DNA of 64,000 nt, taken from the NCBI RefSeq assembly GCF_013409785.1, contig NZ_JACCBV010000001.1, forward strand, positions 2,418,001 to 2,482,000. Reading direction: 5' to 3'. The notes beneath the pieces were generated by a model. It saw nothing but the letters and a program-made list of their open reading frames with translations. It was not told the origin of the DNA and did no database searches. Source of the stretch: Microbacterium immunditiarum (GTDB lineage: Bacteria; Actinomycetota; Actinomycetes; Actinomycetales; Microbacteriaceae). A program made the translations under genes and the position numbers. This document shows, piece by piece, positions 18,248 to 26,904 of the stretch (within the stretch, counting starts at the first letter, position 1; each line of letters begins with the position of its first letter).

Positions 18248-19313
18248 CGACCGCCGGCGGTTCGACGAGCGCGTCGTGGATGCGGCGCAGGTCTTCGAGC
18301 AGCGACCCGATGAGGACCCAGTGGTCGACGGACGGCGTCTCGATGGTCAGCGGTGCCGTGAGGGCGGGCTCCTCGTCCGGCAGTCCCGCTGAGTCGGCGT
18401 GCGGCACGGGCGGCAGGTCCGGCGCAGCGGTCGCGCGCTGCGGGTCGAGGCGCACGTCGTGGGCGGCGCGCCTCAGCTGGTCGGCGATCGCGTGGACGGC
18501 CGGCTCGTCGACGAGCCCGGGGTCGTAGCGGTCCACCACCGCCCGCGTCATCCCGATCACCTGCGTCACGATGGGGGAGTATCGGTCCACGAGCGCCTGC
18601 GAGACGGCGAGGTCCGCCCGGTGGCGGCGCGCCCGCGGATTGAGCGTGAGGGAGTCGCTCGCGGCGTCGATGTCGGTCTCCGCCTTGCGCACCATCGGGC
18701 GCATGAGGCGGGCCTCGAGCATGAGTCCGGTGAGCTGCGCGGGAGTCTGCACCGAGGTGAGGGCGTGCGCGAGCCGCTCGAGCGAGTCGGCGACGGCCGC
18801 GCCGAGGCCCAGAGCATCCGTCCGCGCCGGCGCGACCGCGACGGGAGGCACGAGGATCACGTTCACGATGATGCCGATCACGGCGCCGATGAGCGTCTCG
18901 AGCACGCGGTTCATCGCGTATCCGGGTGTTGCGGTGCCCAGGGCGAGCACGAGAAGCGCGCTGATCGCGACCTGGTTCGTGGTGCCGGACGTCATCCGCA
19001 GCGCCCACGCCACGGCGAGGGCGATGACCGTCGCGAGCAGGATCACCCATGATGCCGACCCGAAGGCCAGGCCCAGCAGAGACGCGATCACGACGCCCAC
19101 GATCACGCCGACGCTTCGTTCGACGGCCTTCGTGAACGATTGGTTCAGGCTCGGCTGGACCACGAGCAGCGCCGCGATCGCCGCGAAAACCGGCGGCGGA
19201 CCGGGCACGAGCAGCGCCGCGACGATCCACGCGACCACAGTGGCGACGGCGGACTTCGTCACCTGCAGCAGCGGAGCCCGTTTCGTCGCACGGAACGACT
19301 GGGTCATGCGCAT
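18216..19313 (-). CDS. FUSC-family membrane protein (aromatic acid exporter-like)
   Basis: 365 aa. The N-terminal half holds about six closely spaced helices (VTKSAVATVVAWIVAALLV, FAAIAALLVVQPSL, and VGVIVGVVIASLLGLAFG among them), with the conserved VQPSLNQSF segment of the FUSC/ArAE family. The C-terminal half is a cytoplasmic helical domain ending in a Pro run. The family exports aromatic or fusaric-acid-like compounds; the substrate here is unknown. The start at 19313 follows a TAGCGT hexamer by 6 nt, consistent with a leaderless message; a second ATG lies two codons later. Confidence 0.82.
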   Translation of the reverse strand: MRMTQSFRATKRAPLLQVTKSAVATVVAWIVAALLVPGPPPVFAAIAALLVVQPSLNQSFTKAVERSVGVIVGVVIASLLGLAFGSASWVILLATVIALAVAWALRMTSGTTNQVAISALLVLALGTATPGYAMNRVLETLIGAVIGIIVNVILVPPVAVAPARTDALGLGAAVADSLERLAHALTSVQTPAQLTGLMLEARLMRPMVRKAETDIDAASDSLTLNPRARRHRADLAVSQALVDRYSPIVTQVIGMTRAVVDRYDPGLVDEPAVHAIADQLRRAAHDVRLDPQRATAAPDLPPVPHADSAGLPDEEPALTAPLTIETPSVDHWVLIGSLLEDLRRIHDALVEPPAVATESAPPPPR

Positions 19314-19319
19314 GCGCCC

Positions 19320-19325
19320 ACGCTA
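19320..19325 (-). promoter_or_regulatory. putative -10 of the FUSC gene (leaderless)
   Basis: TAGCGT on the minus strand ending 6 nt before the ATG at 19313. Confidence 0.4.
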
Positions 19326-19467
19326 CGGCCCGGCCGCCCTGGATGTGGGGGGGAATGTGCGACCTGTGACAGACGGATGCCGCGCGCCCGGCGCGCCGGG
19401 ACGCCAACGGCCTCGACCCGATGGGGCGGGTCTAGTCTCGAACAATCGAGCCGGTGGGGAGGTCGAG

Positions 19468-19821
19468 ATGCGCGAGGCCGAGATGCGCAAGCTGCTGGAC
19501 GAGCTCGCCGCGGATGCGTCCGCGCGACTGGCGGCCATCGACGCGGATCTCGAAGAGCTGCGCGCCGATCGGCGGGGCGATCAGGCCGACGACGAGCACG
19601 ACCCCGAAGGCGCGACGCTCTCTGCCGAATGGTCGCGCCTGGCGGGGCTGCGCGATGAGATCGCACGCGAGCAGCACGACATCGAGGCGGCCTTCGCACG
19701 GTGGGAGGCGGGCGAGTTCGGCGTCTGCCAGGACTGCGGAAAGCCGATCCCCGTCGCTCGGCTGCGCGCCCGTCCGACGGCCACTCGCTGCGTCGCGTGC
19801 GCGGAGCGGGCGGGCGGCTGA
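19468..19821 (+). CDS. TraR/DksA-family zinc-finger protein
   Basis: 117 aa. A long coiled-coil N-terminal region (residues 1-75, rich in Glu, Asp, Arg and Leu) is followed by a C4 zinc finger, CQDC-x17-CVAC, at the C-terminus. This is the DksA fold that enters the RNA polymerase secondary channel. It is shorter than E. coli DksA and of the actinobacterial type. GGGGAGG about 6 nt upstream supports the ATG at 19468. TAGTCT around 19432 could be its -10. Likely a transcription modulator; the acidic tip residues cannot be assigned with certainty. Confidence 0.83.
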   Translation: MREAEMRKLLDELAADASARLAAIDADLEELRADRRGDQADDEHDPEGATLSAEWSRLAGLRDEIAREQHDIEAAFARWEAGEFGVCQDCGKPIPVARLRARPTATRCVACAERAGG

Positions 19822-19934
19822 CTTCGTCATATCGGCGCGTTGGGTGCCGCATCCGGCCGCTTTTGCGGTAGAACAGCACCGTTACGATCCGGGGGGACCG
19901 TCCAAAATCTCGCCGACTGAAGGGACCCCGTGCC

Positions 19935-20102
19935 GTGAAGCTGGTCAAGCGAATCGTGATCGGGCTCATCATCGCGTTCGCCGTGTTCTACCTCGTGACC
20001 CGTCCCGAAGACGCTGCGAACGCGGTGCAAGGCGCCGTCGGCGCCGTGTGGGGCGCGGGTGTCGCCGTGACGCAGTTCTTCGTCAGCCTCGCGGGCGGGT
20101 GA
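19935..20102 (+). CDS. 55-residue membrane protein
   Basis: GTG start, 55 aa: VKLVKRIVIGLIIAFAVFYL opens with two Lys and an Arg followed by one helix. A second weakly hydrophobic stretch (GAVGAVWGAGVAVTQFFVSL) reaches the C-terminus. GAAGGGA lies upstream. Its stop overlaps the GTG of the PH-domain gene (GTGA at 20099-20102), so the two are coupled. A promoter with TACGAT at 19883-19888 lies upstream. Small proteins of this look precede PH-domain genes in related genomes as I remember them; function unknown. Confidence 0.7.
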   Translation: MKLVKRIVIGLIIAFAVFYLVTRPEDAANAVQGAVGAVWGAGVAVTQFFVSLAGG

Positions 20103-20863
20103 GGTTGTTCGACCCGAAGACTCAGAAGCATCTCATCTCGGATCTCGGCGAGGTCGTGATCGACGAGGTGAAGAAGCACTGGGCGGCTCTGGTCTCGGCC
20201 GCACTCGAGATGCTGGGCGGGGTCTTCGTCATGGCCTTCGTGGTCGTCGTGCCGTCGCAGGTGTGGTGGCTGCCCGTTCTGGGCGGTGCCGCGATCATCG
20301 TGCACGGCGGGTGGCGGATCCTCGATCGCCACGTGGACCGGTTCGTCATCACGAACATGCGCGTGTTCCGCGTGCACGGGATCCTGTCGCAGCGCATCGC
20401 GACGATGCCGCTCGCGCGAATCCTCGACATCTCGGTGCACAGGCCGCTGATCGGACGGATGCTGGGCTACGGCCACTTCATCTTCGAATCCGCCGCCCAG
20501 GAGCAGGGATTGCGCGAGATCAAGTACGTCGGCGACCCCGACGGGCGCGGCCTGACGATCCAGCGCGTCATCCAGCAGGCAGGCCTGCGGGGCCTGGCCG
20601 CCCAGCCCGGCGGGATGAGCAGCCCCATGCCGGTGTCGCGACCCGCGGAGCCCGCGCGGACGGTCGCTCCGGTCGAGCCGACTGATGCACCCGCGCCCGC
20701 GCAGGACGACAGCTGGCGCCGCATGGGCTGGCTCGAGGCAGCGCAGCTGCGCGAGGCGCAGCGCATCGCCGAGCTGCGAGGCGAGGAGGAGAGCCCCTAC
20801 CCGCCGTTCGATCCCGACCGCACGACGACGGCGCCGATCGACCTGCCGCGCACGGGAGCCTGA
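20099..20863 (+). CDS. PH domain-containing membrane protein
   Basis: 254 aa. Two transmembrane helices (about residues 28-70: ALVSAALEMLGGVFVMAFVV, then a second ending in the GGAAIIVHGG segment) are followed by a bacterial PH (bPH2/YdbS-like) domain. That domain carries DRFVITNMRVFRVHGILSQR and ARILDISVHRPLIGRMLGYG. A disordered Pro/Ala linker (about residues 175-215) and a charged tail complete it. GTG at 20099 overlaps the preceding small gene; TTG at 20105 is an alternative. Such proteins sit in the membrane and are thought to bind lipid or protein partners; the role is unknown. Confidence 0.82.
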   Translation: MRLFDPKTQKHLISDLGEVVIDEVKKHWAALVSAALEMLGGVFVMAFVVVVPSQVWWLPVLGGAAIIVHGGWRILDRHVDRFVITNMRVFRVHGILSQRIATMPLARILDISVHRPLIGRMLGYGHFIFESAAQEQGLREIKYVGDPDGRGLTIQRVIQQAGLRGLAAQPGGMSSPMPVSRPAEPARTVAPVEPTDAPAPAQDDSWRRMGWLEAAQLREAQRIAELRGEEESPYPPFDPDRTTTAPIDLPRTGA

Positions 20864-20901
20864 GCCGCGCGGGAACATCACTGTCGCCGACGGCGTTCTG
20901 A

Positions 20902-21087
20902 TACTCTGGAGTGTCACACGTGTGGCTCGTTCTGCACGCCCGGACTTCGGTCCGTGTGGCATCGCACGACAACAATCCGCTCCGCTCCGGTGTGCTGCGC
21001 CTTGCTCCTCGGTCGTTCACGACCGCGACAGAACAAGGAAGTCGCGTGCCGGAGCCCGAACAACAACCAACTAGGACAACCCACTAC
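20902..21087 (+). promoter_or_regulatory. promoter and long leader of rpsA
   Basis: TACTCT at 20902-20907 is a likely -10. A 10-bp palindrome CACACGTGTG (20915-20924) lies at the expected transcription start. A hairpin CGGAC-TTCG-GTCCG (20941-20954) follows. The leader is about 170 nt, long enough for S1 autoregulation, though no known motif was recognised. Confidence 0.4.
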
Positions 21088-22533
21088 ATGACTACCGCAA
21101 CGACCGCCCCGGCCACCAAGCAGGTCGCGATCAACGACATCGGATCTGCCGAGGACTTCCTGGCCGCGGTCGAAAAGACGATCAAGTCCTTCAATGACGG
21201 CGACCTCATCGAAGGCACCGTGGTGAAGGTCGACCGCGACGAGGTCCTCCTCGACGTCGGCTACAAGACCGAGGGCGTCATCCCCTCCCGCGAACTCTCC
21301 ATCAAGCACGACGTCGACCCCAACGAGGTCGTCAAGGTCGGCGACGAGGTCGAGGCCCTCGTTCTCCAGAAGGAGGACAAGGAAGGGCGCCTCATCCTCT
21401 CCAAGAAGCGCGCCCAGTACGAGCGCGCCTGGGGCGACGTGGAGAAGATCAAGGAGAACGACGGTGTGGTCACCGGTCAGGTGATCGAGGTCGTCAAGGG
21501 CGGCCTCATCGTCGACATCGGCCTCCGCGGCTTCCTTCCCGCCTCGCTCATCGAGCTGCGTCGCGTCCGCGACCTCACCCCGTACCTCGGGCAGGAGATC
21601 GAGGCGAAGATCCTCGAGCTCGACAAGAACCGCAACAACGTCGTTCTGTCGCGTCGCGCCCTCCTCGAGCAGACGCAGTCCGAGTCGCGCACCACGTTCC
21701 TCAACAACCTGCACAAGGGCCAGGTCCGCAAGGGCACGGTCTCGTCGATCGTCAACTTCGGTGCGTTCGTCGACCTGGGCGGCGTGGACGGTCTCGTGCA
21801 CGTCTCCGAGCTGTCGTGGAAGCACATCGAGCACGCGTCCGAGGTCGTCGAGGTGGGCCAGGAGGTCACCGTCGAGATCCTCGAGGTCGACCTCGACCGC
21901 GAGCGTGTCTCGCTGTCGCTCAAGGCGACGCAGGAGGACCCGTGGCAGGTCTTCGCCCGCACCCACGCGATCGGCCAGGTCGCGCCGGGCAAGGTCACCA
22001 AGCTCGTTCCGTTCGGTGCGTTCGTCCGCGTCGCGGACGGCATCGAGGGCCTCGTGCACATCTCGGAGCTCTCGGGCAAGCACGTCGAGCTCGCCGAGCA
22101 GGTCGTGTCGGTCGGCGAAGAGGTCTTCGTCAAGATCATCGACATCGACCTCGAGCGTCGCCGCATCTCGCTGTCGCTCAAGCAGGCGAACGACTCGGTC
22201 GACCCGTTCGGCACCGAGTTCGACCCGGCCCTCTACGGCATGGTCACGGAGTACGACGAGAACGGGGAGTACAAGTACCCCGAGGGCTTCGACCCAGAGA
22301 CCAACCAGTGGAAGGAAGGCTTCGACGAGCAGCGCGAGAAGTGGGAGCAGGAGTACGCTGCCGCCCACGCGCGCTGGGAGGCCCACAAGGCGCAGGTCAC
22401 CAAGGCCCTCGAGGCCGAGGCTGCCGCGACCGACCTCGGTCCGTCGAGCTTCGCATCCGAGAGCGGTCCGCAGGGCACCCTCGCCGACGATGAGGCGCTC
22501 GCCGCTCTGCGCGAGAAGCTGTCGGGTCGCTGA
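21088..22533 (+). CDS. rpsA: 30S ribosomal protein S1
   Basis: 481 aa with four S1 RNA-binding repeats, starting at about residues 35, 120, 207 and 292. Each opens like GDLIEGTVVKVDRDEVLLDVG or GQVRKGTVSSIVNFGAFVDL. An acidic, Ala-rich tail of about 100 residues follows. The N-terminal MTTATTAPATKQVAINDIGS is the usual actinobacterial start. It binds mRNA on the 30S subunit. Actinobacterial S1 has four repeats rather than the six of E. coli. A strong UUCG-loop terminator follows at 22546. Codon use is highly biased towards C and G, as expected for a highly expressed gene. Confidence 0.97.
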   Translation: MTTATTAPATKQVAINDIGSAEDFLAAVEKTIKSFNDGDLIEGTVVKVDRDEVLLDVGYKTEGVIPSRELSIKHDVDPNEVVKVGDEVEALVLQKEDKEGRLILSKKRAQYERAWGDVEKIKENDGVVTGQVIEVVKGGLIVDIGLRGFLPASLIELRRVRDLTPYLGQEIEAKILELDKNRNNVVLSRRALLEQTQSESRTTFLNNLHKGQVRKGTVSSIVNFGAFVDLGGVDGLVHVSELSWKHIEHASEVVEVGQEVTVEILEVDLDRERVSLSLKATQEDPWQVFARTHAIGQVAPGKVTKLVPFGAFVRVADGIEGLVHISELSGKHVELAEQVVSVGEEVFVKIIDIDLERRRISLSLKQANDSVDPFGTEFDPALYGMVTEYDENGEYKYPEGFDPETNQWKEGFDEQREKWEQEYAAAHARWEAHKAQVTKALEAEAAATDLGPSSFASESGPQGTLADDEALAALREKLSGR

Positions 22534-22545
22534 TCGATCCCACGC

Positions 22546-22577
22546 AAGGGGCCGGAACCTTCGGGTTCCGGCCCCTT
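22546..22577 (+). terminator. rho-independent-type terminator of rpsA
   Basis: 14-bp perfect stem (22546-22559 with 22564-22577) closed by a TTCG tetraloop and followed by CCCTTT, 13 nt after the rpsA stop. Confidence 0.85.
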
Positions 22578-22653
22578 CCCTTTGCGTGAGACGGATGCCG
22601 CGGCATCCGTCTCATCGAGTACGCGATCCCGCGCGCACGTGCCCGGTTTCGGT

Positions 22654-22659
22654 TACCTT
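22654..22659 (+). promoter_or_regulatory. putative -10 of the histidine kinase gene (leaderless)
   Basis: TACCTT ending 7 nt before the ATG at 22667; no Shine-Dalgarno sequence lies between. Confidence 0.4.
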
Positions 22660-22666
22660 TCACGGT

Positions 22667-24407
22667 ATGGCTGTGGCAGACGACGACGTCGCGCCGCCGA
22701 CCGACTTCGTCGACGCCGGCGTGCGCACGTTCAGCGATCGCGGCGCCGACCGCACGCGCGAACGAGCGGCCGTGCTCAATCAGCTGCTGCTTGCGACCGT
22801 CGTGTTCATCCTCGCCGTGATCGTCGCCCTCGGACCGTTCGGCGGCGAGATCGCGCTCTTCTTCTTCGGGGTCGTGCTCGTGCTCGTGCTCACGGGTGCG
22901 ACTTTCCTCATCCCGTGGAACCGTCTCGCACCCGGCTGGGTCGCGATGATCCCGGCGCTGGACATGGTCGCGATCATCCTCATCCAGCTGTCGTCGCCGC
23001 GGTCGCCCCTCGGGCTCCTGTGGATCTTCCCCGTCACGTGGCTCTCCGCTGGATTCGGCGCGCTCGGCCTTTACGGCGCGGTCGCCGGCATCGCGGCGAT
23101 GCTCGCGATCCTCCTGCCCGTCGGCGGCCAGGAGCTCAAACTACGCGACGCTTCTCCTGCCGCTCGTGCTGCTCGCGGTCGCCGCGACGAACTTCCTCAC
23201 CGCACGACGCACTGACGCGCAGCGCACGCTCCTCGCGAAGCAGGCGCAGCTGCTCCGGCGCGTGCTCGAACGGACGCGAAGGCAGGAGCAGGAGCTGACC
23301 GAGGTGCTCGACGCCGTCGACTTCGGCGTCATCCGCATCGGACCCGACGGCGAGGTGGCGGTCACGAACGAGGCGCACGGCCGCCTGCAGCTCGCGCTCG
23401 GCGCGGTCGATCGCACGGACCTGTCTGACCCCGACGACCCCAGCGACGAGCACGAGGTGCCGGCCTACCTCGACGACGGCGAGACGCTCCTTCCGCCCGG
23501 AGAGCTGCCGCTCGAGCGGGCGCTGCGCGGCGAGGCGTTCGACGGCCAGGTCGTGTGGTTCGGCGACCCCTCGGGTGCCCGCCGCGCGCTGAACATCACG
23601 GCGCGACGGCTCACCGACACATCGGGGGCGGACGCCGGAGCGGTCGTCATCTCGCGCGACGTCACCGCGGAGCTCACCGCCCTCCGCGCGCGCGACGACC
23701 TCGTGGCATCCGTCTCGCACGAGTTGCGCACACCGCTGACCTCGATCCTCGGGTACCTCGATCTCGCGCTCGACGACGAGGAACTGCCCGAGCGCGTGCG
23801 CGGGGGACTCGAGATCGCGGAGCGCAATGCGGAGCGGCTGCTCGGCATCGTCGGGGACATCCTCGCGGCGTCGAGCTCTTCGCCCTCGTCGGCCGAGCTC
23901 ACCGTGTCGCCGCGCGAGGTGAGCGCCGACGACATCGCGCGGGCGGCGGCGGAGGCGATGCTGCCGCGAGCACGGTCACGCGCGATCACGATCGAGACCA
24001 GCGGGCTCGAGCCCGCGAAGGTGTGGGCGGACCCGATGCGGCTGCGGCAGGTGATCGACAACCTCCTCGCGAATGCGATCACGTACAACCGCGACGGCGG
24101 CTCGGTGTTCCTCGGCACGACGACCGACGGAGTCTCGACGTGGGTTCTCGTGCGCGACACCGGTGTCGGCATCGGCGAGGCGGATCGCGCGCGGCTGTTC
24201 CACCGCTACTATCGAGCCTCGGCGCCGCGGGGCACCGGCACCGGGCTCGGCCTCTCGATCTGCCGCGACATCGTGCGCGCACACGGCGGCGACATCGGCC
24301 TGCACAGCTCGCCCGGCGTCGGCTCGACCTTCGTGGTCAAGCTGCCGGCGACTCAAGCCGCGGCCGCGGCCGGGCCGGCGTGGAGCGGGAGCGTGAGCAC
24401 GGAATGA
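22667..24407 (+). pseudogene. membrane sensor histidine kinase, split by a single-base frameshift near 23138-23141
   Basis: The reading frame from 22667 covers five helices, then goes wrong at CTCAAACTACGCG. Dropping one A (23138-23140) restores ...QELNYATLLLPLVLLAVAAT and one 579-residue protein. Its parts are a membrane sensor region (residues about 40-185), a PAS-like or linker region, a HisKA box SHELRTPL (His351), an N box NLLANAITYNRDGG, a G1 box DTGVGIGEADRARLF and a G2 box GTGLGLSI. The kinase half stays open to 24407 and would need its own start (GTG 23166) or a +1 shift. It is either an authentic broken gene, a sequencing error or a recoding site. It overlaps the next gene by ATGA. 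Confidence 0.8.
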
Positions 24408-25564
24408 ACCTCGACCTGTTCAGCGTGATGGTCATGACGGCCCTCGTCGTCAACACGAGCGGGGTGCTGTTCATCGTCGAGACGATCATCCGGCGGGACG
24501 AGGGCGCCGGCCGCATCTGGTCTATCGGCTTCCTGGCGGCGATGCTCACGACGATCGCGTACGTCCTATGGACCGAGATGCCGGGGGTTGCGTGGCCCAT
24601 CGCGGTCGGCAACGCGGCCTTCGTCGCAGGGACCGGATGCATGTGGCTGGGCGCGCGGGCGTACAACGGGCGGCGCATGGTCGCGGCATCCGCCGTCGTC
24701 GTCCTCGCGGTCGGCGGAGCCGCCCTGGCGACCATGCTCGACCCCGTCGGCGGAGACTGGGCGGGCGCGACGTGGATGTTCCTCGCGCTCGTCGCCTTCG
24801 CGGGCCTCGGCGCCGCCGAATGCCTGCGCGGCGCGCTGCTCGAGAGCAGGACGGCGTGGGTGCTTGCGACCGTGCTGGCGTTCCAGGCGATCTACTTCAT
24901 CGCGCGGACGAGTGCGTTCCTCATCGCCGGTCCCGACAGCACGCTGTTCCAGGGCGTGTTCGGCACAGGGAACACCGCGATGCTCACCGTCGTGCTCACG
25001 ATCGTGGCCGTGGTCGTCACGTCGGTGCTGCGCGCATCCCGCGCGCCCGTGCGCGGGTACGGGCCGGTCGCCCACGGCGATCGCAAGGACGGGATCGTCC
25101 CGATCGCGGCGTTCGAGCGCGATCTGAGCGACGTGTGCAGCCGCGCGGCGTGGCGCAGCGATCTCGTGGGCGTCATCGCGATCCGCGTCGAGGACCTCGA
25201 CCAGATCTCGACGGCGTTCGGCAGTGAGGTGGCCCGCGCGGTGACCGACGCATGGCGGGCGGGTGTGCGAAGGCACGCCCCGTCCAACGCGATCGTCGGC
25301 GAGGACGGTCCCACGGGACTCCTCGTCGCCATGGTCGCGGATTCGCCGGCGACGGCCCGGCGGAACGCGGGCGTCATCTACCGAGGGCTGTTCGACGACC
25401 TCGGGAAGGTCGGCGGGGGAGTGCTGCCCGTGGTGGGCGTCGGCGTGAGCCTGAGCGACACGGCTGGGTACGACACCGAGGCCCTCGTGCGCATCGCGCG
25501 CGACGCCGCACGGCGCGCGGCCGCGAGCGTCGAGACATCCGTCCTCGTCGGCGACGAGCGCTGA
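24404..25564 (+). CDS. membrane protein with degenerate GGDEF-like domain
   Basis: 386 aa. Six to seven helices occupy residues 1-205 (for example FSVMVMTALVVNTSGVLFIV). A cytoplasmic domain from about residue 235 follows the GGDEF fold in outline: an opening IVPIAAFERDLSDVCSRAAW, then VIAIRVEDLDQISTAFGSEV. Where the catalytic GGDEF should stand it reads VGEDGPTGLLVAM, so cyclase activity is unlikely. The kinase stop overlaps its ATG by 4 nt, placing it in the same operon as the broken kinase and facing the response regulator. It may bind a nucleotide or act as a signalling partner; that is inference. Confidence 0.7.
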   Translation: MNLDLFSVMVMTALVVNTSGVLFIVETIIRRDEGAGRIWSIGFLAAMLTTIAYVLWTEMPGVAWPIAVGNAAFVAGTGCMWLGARAYNGRRMVAASAVVVLAVGGAALATMLDPVGGDWAGATWMFLALVAFAGLGAAECLRGALLESRTAWVLATVLAFQAIYFIARTSAFLIAGPDSTLFQGVFGTGNTAMLTVVLTIVAVVVTSVLRASRAPVRGYGPVAHGDRKDGIVPIAAFERDLSDVCSRAAWRSDLVGVIAIRVEDLDQISTAFGSEVARAVTDAWRAGVRRHAPSNAIVGEDGPTGLLVAMVADSPATARRNAGVIYRGLFDDLGKVGGGVLPVVGVGVSLSDTAGYDTEALVRIARDAARRAAASVETSVLVGDER

Positions 25565-25570
25565 CCGGCG

Positions 25571-26377
25571 TCAGGCGGTGAGGCGATAGCCCACGCCGCG
25601 AACGGTCTCGATCCACTGCGGGTTCGCCGGCGACTCGCCGAGCTTGCGTCTCAGGTTCGCGACGTGCACCTCGATCGCGCGGGCGTCGCTGTCGCTCACG
25701 TACTCGATTCCCGTGTACCGCTCACCGCGGAGCATGAGGGCGAGATCGCTCTTGCCACGCACACGGCGGCCTGCGGCGAGCAGGTCGGCGAGGATGTCGA
25801 ACTCACTGCGCGTGAGCTCGAGGTCCTGCCCGTTGAGCGTCGCGATCCGCATGTCGCGGTTGAGGCGAACGCCTTTGTGCTCGAGCCAGTTCGTCGGTAG
25901 GGCGGGCTCGGCGATGGGGTCGGTGCCGGCCGTGGGTGCGATGTCGACGCGATGGCGCGGACGGCGGAGCATCGCGTCGATGCGGGCGCGCAGCTCACGC
26001 GGGCGGAAGGGCTTGGCGATGTAGTCGTCGGCGCCGGCTTCGAGTCCCTGCAGTGCGTCGATCTCCTCGGTGCGGGCGCTGAGCATCACGATGTACGTGG
26101 AGCTGAACGTGCGGATCCGCTTCGCCGTCTCGAATCCGTCCATGCCGGGCATGTTGACGTCGAGCGTCGTCACGAGCGGCTCGTGGTCGCGGACGAGGCG
26201 AAGGCCCTCGGCTCCGGTGGCGGCGCCGTGCACGGTGAAGCCCGCGTTGGCGAGCACGGTGCTCAAGAGTGAGCGGATGTCTTCCTCGTCTTCGATCACC
26301 ACCGCGACGCGCTGCTGATCCATCGAAGCACCCCCGGGCGCGGCTGATTCCGCCGTCGGATCGTTGACGTCGGTCAT
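25571..26377 (-). CDS. OmpR/PhoB-family response regulator
   Basis: 268 aa from ATG 26377. An alternative ATG at 26323 (MDQQRVAVVIEDEEDIRS) gives 250 aa, closer to the usual length and preceded by GGGGG. The receiver has acidic residues EDEED, the phosphorylated Asp in TTLDVNMPGMDGFE and Lys in YIAKPFRP. The C-terminal winged helix contains LELTRSEFDILADLLAAGRR and ends IETVRGVGYRLTA. It is convergent with the kinase/GGDEF-like pair, 6 nt away, so it is their likely partner although transcribed separately. Candidate tandem sites lie at 26818-26850. Confidence 0.88.
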   Translation of the reverse strand: MTDVNDPTAESAAPGGASMDQQRVAVVIEDEEDIRSLLSTVLANAGFTVHGAATGAEGLRLVRDHEPLVTTLDVNMPGMDGFETAKRIRTFSSTYIVMLSARTEEIDALQGLEAGADDYIAKPFRPRELRARIDAMLRRPRHRVDIAPTAGTDPIAEPALPTNWLEHKGVRLNRDMRIATLNGQDLELTRSEFDILADLLAAGRRVRGKSDLALMLRGERYTGIEYVSDSDARAIEVHVANLRRKLGESPANPQWIETVRGVGYRLTA

Positions 26378-26904
26378 GATATCCCAGAACGCCGCCTCGA
26401 ACCGGCGGTCGCCGGGCATCTCAATCACCGCATGGGGAGGGGCCGAGTGCGTCAAGCGGAGCGACGCCGCGTCGACGCGGTGGCGATACGGAAGGACGGC
26501 GAGGGGGGGTCCCCAGTCGCTCCCCGTCGCTCGCCCTGCCGCTGCGAGTGGTGGGCGGCGCGCCCCCCGCGTGCGCCCACGCCACCCGCATCGCCCTCCG
26601 GCGCTGCGCGGGTGCCCCCGCACCGTCGCCTACGCCTTTGATGGGATCCGGGCAGACACCGCGTCGCGCGTGGGCGACGGCGGTGCGGCACGAGCAGAGG
26701 GCCGCGTGAGTCGATGGCGCTGATGTGCGGCGCCGCTCGAGCATCTCACGACCTCCCCAGACTCCGCTCGTGCCGAAGTCCGTCTCTCTTTCGGGTATCC
26801 CAAAACCTAGTGGTCGCCCCTCAAGCGCTCCTCAGGCGTTCCTCAGGAGCGTCCAAAGGTTGGCGAGTGCGCCGGGGAGTCGCAGTCGTGGCATCCTCGT
26901 GTGC
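26378..26904. other. gene-free intergenic region between response regulator and coaE
   Basis: 527 nt without a convincing gene. Frames on both strands here are short, arginine-rich and lack start signals. It holds a G-rich stretch around 26501-26512, a phased direct repeat (26818-26850) and presumably the promoters of the response regulator and coaE. Confidence 0.6.
26818..26850 (+). repeat. three tandem 11-bp direct repeats, candidate response-regulator site
   Basis: CCCTCAAGCGC, TCCTCAGGCGT and TCCTCAGGAGC follow each other without gaps, one helical turn apart, 54 nt before coaE. Phased repeats of this size are typical of OmpR-family operators. Confidence 0.5.

Noticed and set aside
23138..23141. 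Programmed +1 frameshift in the histidine kinase gene
   Set aside because: No classic slippery codon with a following stop or stimulator was seen; a one-base insertion or sequence error is simpler, so recoding is kept only as an alternative.
26378..26904. Small arginine-rich frames in the gap before coaE
   Set aside because: No start signals, biased composition, frames open on both strands; treated as non-coding.
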